From CAKOSP01 sp964371745 (GTDB taxonomy: Bacteria; Bacillota_I; Bacilli_A; RF39; UBA660), in contig CAYJNS010000032.1 of assembly GCA_964371745.1 (NCBI GenBank), positions 1 to 12,169 of the forward strand: DNA of 12,169 nt, in the 5' to 3' direction. Below the pieces are notes generated by a model. The model ran no database searches. It had not been told where the DNA came from and saw nothing but the letters and a program-made list of their open reading frames with translations. Below are positions 9,353 to 12,169 of the stretch, piece after piece (the stretch's first letter is position 1; every line of letters begins with the position of its first letter). The position numbers were made by a program, and so were the translations under genes.

Positions 9353-9562
9353 ATGAAAAAAGTACCTAATATGATTACTAGTAAAGATTTAGCTTATATT
9401 GGTGATATGTTTAATTGGAATATAATTTTAATAAATAAACTTAACTATTATATTTCAACAGTTACTGATGAAACTCTAACAACTAAATTTAGAAACTTAG
9501 TTGATATGCATACTAAAAATGCAAATGAATTGTTAAAAATATTAAGGGAGTGTAAGTGCTGA
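9353..9562 (+). CDS. small helical protein, CotF-like (spore coat F domain type)
   Basis: A 69-residue soluble protein, predicted to be two amphipathic helices: about 9-33 (TSKDLAYIGDMFNWNIILIN) and 41-66 (ETLTTKFRNLVDMHTKNANE). The KDL...(D/E)xLxWN.....K pattern followed by a VDMHTKNANELLKIL helix resembles half of the ferritin-like helical domain of Coat_F/CotF spore coat proteins and related small clostridial proteins. Similarity is by pattern only. It ends in CKC and a TGA stop that overlaps the ATG of the next gene (TGATG), so both are made together and perhaps pair as a heterodimer. The GAAAGGA site before the ATG is partly inside a hairpin. A CotF relation would fit a spore former or a lineage that reused coat proteins; no other sporulation gene is in the window. 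Confidence 0.7.
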   Translation: MKKVPNMITSKDLAYIGDMFNWNIILINKLNYYISTVTDETLTTKFRNLVDMHTKNANELLKILRECKC

Positions 9563-9837
9563 TGGATGATAAATTTTACCTTTATGATATATTATCAAGT
9601 TTTAAAGCATTAAATGTAAATATGAGTTATGCAATTAATGAGTGTAGCTCAGATAATTTATATAAAAAGTTTGTTACTATGCAAAATGAAATTAGCTCGG
9701 CAACTAAAGACTTATTTTATATAGCATTTAATAATAATTGGTATAACTTAAAAAATGATACTAAAGAAAATATCATGAACGAATATACTAAGTTACAAGA
9801 AGATCTTGAAAATACTATTACAAATGATAAAAACTAG
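9562..9837 (+). CDS. CotF-like (spore coat F domain) protein
   Basis: About 91 residues with the better CotF match of the pair: a first helix YLYDILSSFKALNVNMSYAI, ECSSDNLYKKF, a second helix around MQNEISSATKDLFYIA, and NNNWY (about 57-61), corresponding to the G/N-WY motif typical of Coat_F proteins. No membrane segment or cysteine cluster is visible (one Cys). In Bacillus, CotF-type proteins are structural parts of the spore coat; the role here is unknown. Start choice is ambiguous: the ATG at 9562 overlaps the upstream TGA, while a GTG at 9556 lies five bases after GGGAG and would add two residues. Its TAG stop (9835-9837) lies in the left arm of the terminator that also serves the opposing trxB gene. 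Last gene of the CPBP-phosphoesterase-CotF operon. Confidence 0.78.
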   Translation: MDDKFYLYDILSSFKALNVNMSYAINECSSDNLYKKFVTMQNEISSATKDLFYIAFNNNWYNLKNDTKENIMNEYTKLQEDLENTITNDKN

Positions 9838-9856
9838 GAATTACCTAGTTTTTTTT
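9829..9856. terminator. bidirectional intrinsic terminator shared by convergent operons
   Basis: Perfect 9-bp stem AAAACTAGG (9830-9838) / CCTAGTTTT (9844-9852) with a 5-base loop. It is flanked by a T run on the plus strand (9849-9856) and a shorter T run on the minus strand (9833-9829). The TAG stop of the CotF-like gene is in one arm and the TAG stop of trxB (9845-9847) in the other. Confidence 0.88.
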
Positions 9857-10732
9857 AGTTATTGAAGATATTACTGTAGCACCATCCGATGCAGCAGTTA
9901 CTAATTGATATAATTCTTTTTTTATAATATCTCCTATTGCGTATACTCCACTAATATTTGTTTCAAATTTTTCATTAACTAATATATATCCTCTTTCATC
10001 AGTAATATTTAAATCATTTACTAACTGATTATAAGGAATATATCCTATATACACAAATAATCCTGATATATTAATTTCTTTATTATTAGTTATTATTATA
10101 CTTGATAATTTATTATCTTCTTCAATTAAGTTTGCAACTTGACTGTTAAAAATAACTTCAACATTTTCTAAAGCATTAACTTCATCAATTAGTTCTTTAT
10201 TTCCACTAAATCTATCTCTTCTTACTATCATATATACTTTTTTAACTATCTTTGATAAATATAATGTTTCTTGAAGCGCACTATTACCTCCACCTACAAC
10301 AGCTACAGTTTTATCTTTGTAAAAGTTGCCATCACATAAAGCACAGTAACTTATACCTTTTCCAAAAAACTTTTCTTCACCTTCAAGGCCTAATGGTTTA
10401 GGACTTCTTCCTGTAGCAATAATTATATTTTTTGCTTCATATACATTATCATTTGTATAAACTTTTTTTATTTCATTATCTACTTCAATTTTTTTAACTT
10501 CAGTATTTTCGTAATCTATTTTCATTTCATTTACTTGATTAAATAAATTCATCGCAAAGTCTGGTCCCTTTATTTTTGTGAAACCTGCATAGTTATCAAC
10601 TTCATCAATATTATTTAAAAGACCACCTGGCATTCTTCCTTCAAACATTTTAACTTTTAAATTTGCACCCTTAGCATATAGTGCAGCTGATATACCAGAT
10701 ATACCCATTCCAATTATTATAACATCATACAT
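9845..10732 (-). CDS. trxB: thioredoxin-disulfide reductase (TrxB-like)
   Basis: FAD-dependent pyridine nucleotide-disulfide oxidoreductase of the low-molecular-weight thioredoxin reductase type, 295 residues, cytoplasmic. Visible parts: an N-terminal FAD-binding DVIIIGMGISGISAALYA (GxGxxG at 8-13), PGGLLNNIDEVDNYAGF, IIATGRSP, the redox-active CALC (C130, C133) followed by DGNF, the NAD(P)-binding VAVVGGGNSALQE (143-155) and a C-terminal GVYAIGDI...QLVTAASDGATV for FAD. It would pass reducing equivalents to thioredoxin. Two differences from textbook TrxB: the first glycine loop has ISG where PAG is usual, and the NADPH 2'-phosphate motif HRRxxxR reads VRRDRFS (170-176), keeping the two arginines but losing the His and last Arg. 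This may alter cofactor preference. It lies 14 bases after lgt with an AAAGGA site and ends in the shared terminator. Confidence 0.93.
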   Translation of the reverse strand: MYDVIIIGMGISGISAALYAKGANLKVKMFEGRMPGGLLNNIDEVDNYAGFTKIKGPDFAMNLFNQVNEMKIDYENTEVKKIEVDNEIKKVYTNDNVYEAKNIIIATGRSPKPLGLEGEEKFFGKGISYCALCDGNFYKDKTVAVVGGGNSALQETLYLSKIVKKVYMIVRRDRFSGNKELIDEVNALENVEVIFNSQVANLIEEDNKLSSIIITNNKEINISGLFVYIGYIPYNQLVNDLNITDERGYILVNEKFETNISGVYAIGDIIKKELYQLVTAASDGATVISSITKKN

Positions 10733-10746
10733 ATTAAAATCCTTTC

Positions 10747-11556
10747 TTATAATTTAGTAACGCCTTCTTCAGCATTATATAAATTTTCAAATTTACTTTT
10801 TCTAAGTAAAATAATTGTTATTATTAATCCAGTTAAGAAAAGTAGAATTGAAATCATTTGAGCAACTTTTACTCCAGCAAACATAAGTGAATCAGTTCTT
10901 AAAGATTCAATTAAGAATCTTCCAACACTGTACCACATTAAATAAAACGCTATTATTTGTCCACATTTAATATATTTTAATTTTCTAATTAATATGACAA
11001 TTATAAAACCTAATAAACACCATAAAGATTCATAAAAAAATGTAGGATGATAATAATTACCATTAATAAACATTCCATCTATAATAAATTCTGGTATTAA
11101 AAAACTTTGTAAATTTTCTATAGTTGTAACAGGACCATGGGCTTCACTATTAAAAAAGTTACCCCATCTACCTATTGCTTGAGCAATTAATACAGATGGC
11201 ACTACCATATCTAGTAGCTTAATATAGTTTGTGCTATATTTTTTACAGTATACTACAATGGTAATAAGTCCAGCAATTATACCACCATGAATTGCAAGTC
11301 CACCTTCCCATATTTTAAATATAGATAAAAAATCATCTTGATATATTGAGAAATTAAAAATAACATAATAAATTCTTGCTCCTAAAAAGCCGAATATAAT
11401 TGTCCAAAAAGCCATGTTAAAAATAAAATCTTTATCATAATTAAATTTTTTACCTTCTTTTATAAGTAATACTATTCCAAGTATTGCTCCAAGTAATATA
11501 AGTACTGAATACCACATTATTTCAAGTGATCCTATTTTTATTAAAACTGGATTCAT
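10747..11556 (-). CDS. lgt: prolipoprotein diacylglyceryl transferase
   Basis: Integral membrane enzyme that moves a diacylglyceryl group from phosphatidylglycerol to the lipobox cysteine of prolipoproteins, the first step of bacterial lipoprotein maturation. The 269-residue protein has about seven hydrophobic helices and the Lgt landmarks: an N-terminal strand and WYSVLILLGAILGI helix, GARIYYVIF, the catalytic HGGIIAG, the signature AIGRWGNFFNSEAHG with the essential Arg and Asn, FFYESLW, and GRFLIESLRTDS near the C-terminus. Length is normal. The ATG follows a strong AAGGAGG site. It is the first gene after a consensus promoter and is followed by trxB after 14 bases. The uvrA-lgt-trxB order recalls Bacillus, where uvrA, hprK, lgt and trxB lie close together; hprK is not between uvrA and lgt here. 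Confidence 0.97.
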   Translation of the reverse strand: MNPVLIKIGSLEIMWYSVLILLGAILGIVLLIKEGKKFNYDKDFIFNMAFWTIIFGFLGARIYYVIFNFSIYQDDFLSIFKIWEGGLAIHGGIIAGLITIVVYCKKYSTNYIKLLDMVVPSVLIAQAIGRWGNFFNSEAHGPVTTIENLQSFLIPEFIIDGMFINGNYYHPTFFYESLWCLLGFIIVILIRKLKYIKCGQIIAFYLMWYSVGRFLIESLRTDSLMFAGVKVAQMISILLFLTGLIITIILLRKSKFENLYNAEEGVTKL

Positions 11557-11593
11557 TATATACCTCCTTCAAATTATTTATATATCTTGTTTA

Positions 11594-11623
11594 ATTATAT
11601 ATTTTAAGATGATAAAAAGTCAA
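11594..11623 (-). promoter_or_regulatory. sigma-A promoter for lgt-trxB
   Basis: On the minus strand, TTGACT (-35, 11618-11623), an 18-base spacer and a perfect TATAAT (-10, 11594-11599). The -35 begins one base after the uvrA stop codon. No terminator hairpin separates uvrA from it, so lgt may receive both read-through and its own transcripts. Confidence 0.82.
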
Positions 11624-11624
11624 G

Positions 11625-12169
11625 TTATAATATCTTTTTTAAAAATTCTCCAGTAAAAGATTCTTTTACTTTAATAATTTCTTCAGGTTTACCAGTAGCA
11701 ACAATCATTCCACCTTTATTACCACCTTCTGGACCTAAATCAATTATATGATCTGCTTGTTTTATAACATCTAAGTTATGTTCAATAATTAATACTGTAT
11801 CTCCATGGTCTACTATTCTGTTTATTATAACAAGTAGTTTTTTTACATCATCTTGATGTAGTCCTGTAGTAGGTTCATCTAGAATAAATATAGATTTACC
11901 TGTAGGTTTTTTTTGTAATTCTTTAGCAAGTTTAACACGCCCTGCTTCACCACCTGAAAGTGTTGGAGCACTTTGTCCTAATTTCATATATGAAAGACCT
12001 ACGTCTTCTAATACTTTTAATTTAGTATACACTTTCGGAACATTTTCAAAAAATTTTAAAGCTTCACTAATTCTCATATCTAATACTTCATGTATATTTT
12101 TATTTTTATATTTTACTTCTAAAGTTTCAGCGTTATATCTTTTACCTTTACAAACATCACACGGAACAT
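11625..12169 (-). CDS. uvrA: excinuclease ABC subunit A, C-terminal part (5' end cut by window edge)
   Basis: The C-terminal 180 residues of UvrA, the DNA-damage-recognition ATPase of nucleotide excision repair. The visible part begins in the zinc-binding module of the second half (PCDVCKGKRYNAETLEV), then shows the second ABC ATPase: signature TLSGGEAGRVKLAKELQK, Walker B FILDEPTTGLH, H-loop LIIEHNLDVIKQADHIIDLG, and the closing SFTGEFLKKIL typical of the end of UvrA. The first ATPase, both Walker A motifs and the rest of the protein lie outside the window. The frame is open to the right edge, so the Met at 12077 is internal and not a start. The signature has Gly where Gln is usual (LSGGEAQRV), a small change. 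It is followed at one base by the lgt promoter. Confidence 0.96.
   Translation of the reverse strand, partial: VPCDVCKGKRYNAETLEVKYKNKNIHEVLDMRISEALKFFENVPKVYTKLKVLEDVGLSYMKLGQSAPTLSGGEAGRVKLAKELQKKPTGKSIFILDEPTTGLHQDDVKKLLVIINRIVDHGDTVLIIEHNLDVIKQADHIIDLGPEGGNKGGMIVATGKPEEIIKVKESFTGEFLKKIL

Noticed and set aside
9560..9562. Mycoplasma-type reassignment of TGA to tryptophan
   Set aside because: TGA ends a short CDS here and the tryptophans checked in the conserved proteins are TGG, so the standard bacterial code fits.
11625..12077. A short 150-residue ABC ATPase starting at Met 12077
   Set aside because: The reading frame continues upstream to the window edge with clear UvrA sequence, so this Met is internal.

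Overview
This 12.2 kb window is very AT-rich bacterial chromosome. It most resembles an uncultured low-GC Firmicute (Bacilli/Mollicutes-like gut lineages such as RF39, or a related Clostridium-like group). The evidence is a T-box leucine riboswitch, a YutD-family protein, the uvrA-lgt-trxB neighbourhood familiar from Bacilli, CotF-like spore-coat domains, AGGAGG ribosome binding sites and consensus sigma-A promoters. TGA acts as a stop (end of the CDS at 9353-9562) and the tryptophans I checked are TGG, so the standard bacterial code applies. The lineage assignment is inference. No tRNA, rRNA, IS element, phage gene or CRISPR array is visible, and no gene-free stretch exceeds 300 bases.

Layout. 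Bases 1-7727 are read leftward. From right to left they hold a GH31 glycosidase (5313-7727), a leucine T-box leader (about 5111-5300) with its own promoter, a small three-helix membrane protein (4709-5095), leuS (1888-4707), uppS (1164-1880) with an intrinsic terminator, then a new promoter driving a tail-anchored unknown protein (275-1084) and a yutD-like gene cut by the left edge. Bases 7858-9837 are read rightward: a CPBP (CAAX) membrane protease with no visible leader, a membrane-anchored metallophosphoesterase with degenerate active-site motifs, and two small CotF-like proteins. Bases 9845-12169 are read leftward again: the C-terminal part of uvrA (cut by the right edge), then lgt and trxB from a strong promoter. 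The two convergent blocks share one terminator hairpin whose arms contain both stop codons.

Main point of interest. The leucyl-tRNA synthetase is 939 residues, well above the roughly 800 usual in Firmicutes. The excess is a complete Nudix hydrolase domain (about residues 374-506) inserted in the CP1 editing domain shortly after the conserved editing aspartate. It has a perfect Nudix box, so it may be an active hydrolase built into a tRNA-editing enzyme. The operon is controlled by a compact T-box whose specifier reads as CUU (Leu) and whose T-loop base fits tRNA-Leu; the antiterminator and terminator can be drawn base by base. The first gene under this switch is not leuS but a small membrane protein with an Oxa1/EMC3-like layout.

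How the genes relate. leuS, uppS, lgt, trxB and uvrA are housekeeping genes for translation, cell-wall lipid carrier synthesis, lipoprotein maturation, redox balance and DNA repair. The rightward block looks like an envelope- or spore-related accessory operon of unknown role. At three gene joins the upstream TAG stop is part of the downstream Shine-Dalgarno sequence, suggesting termination-reinitiation coupling.
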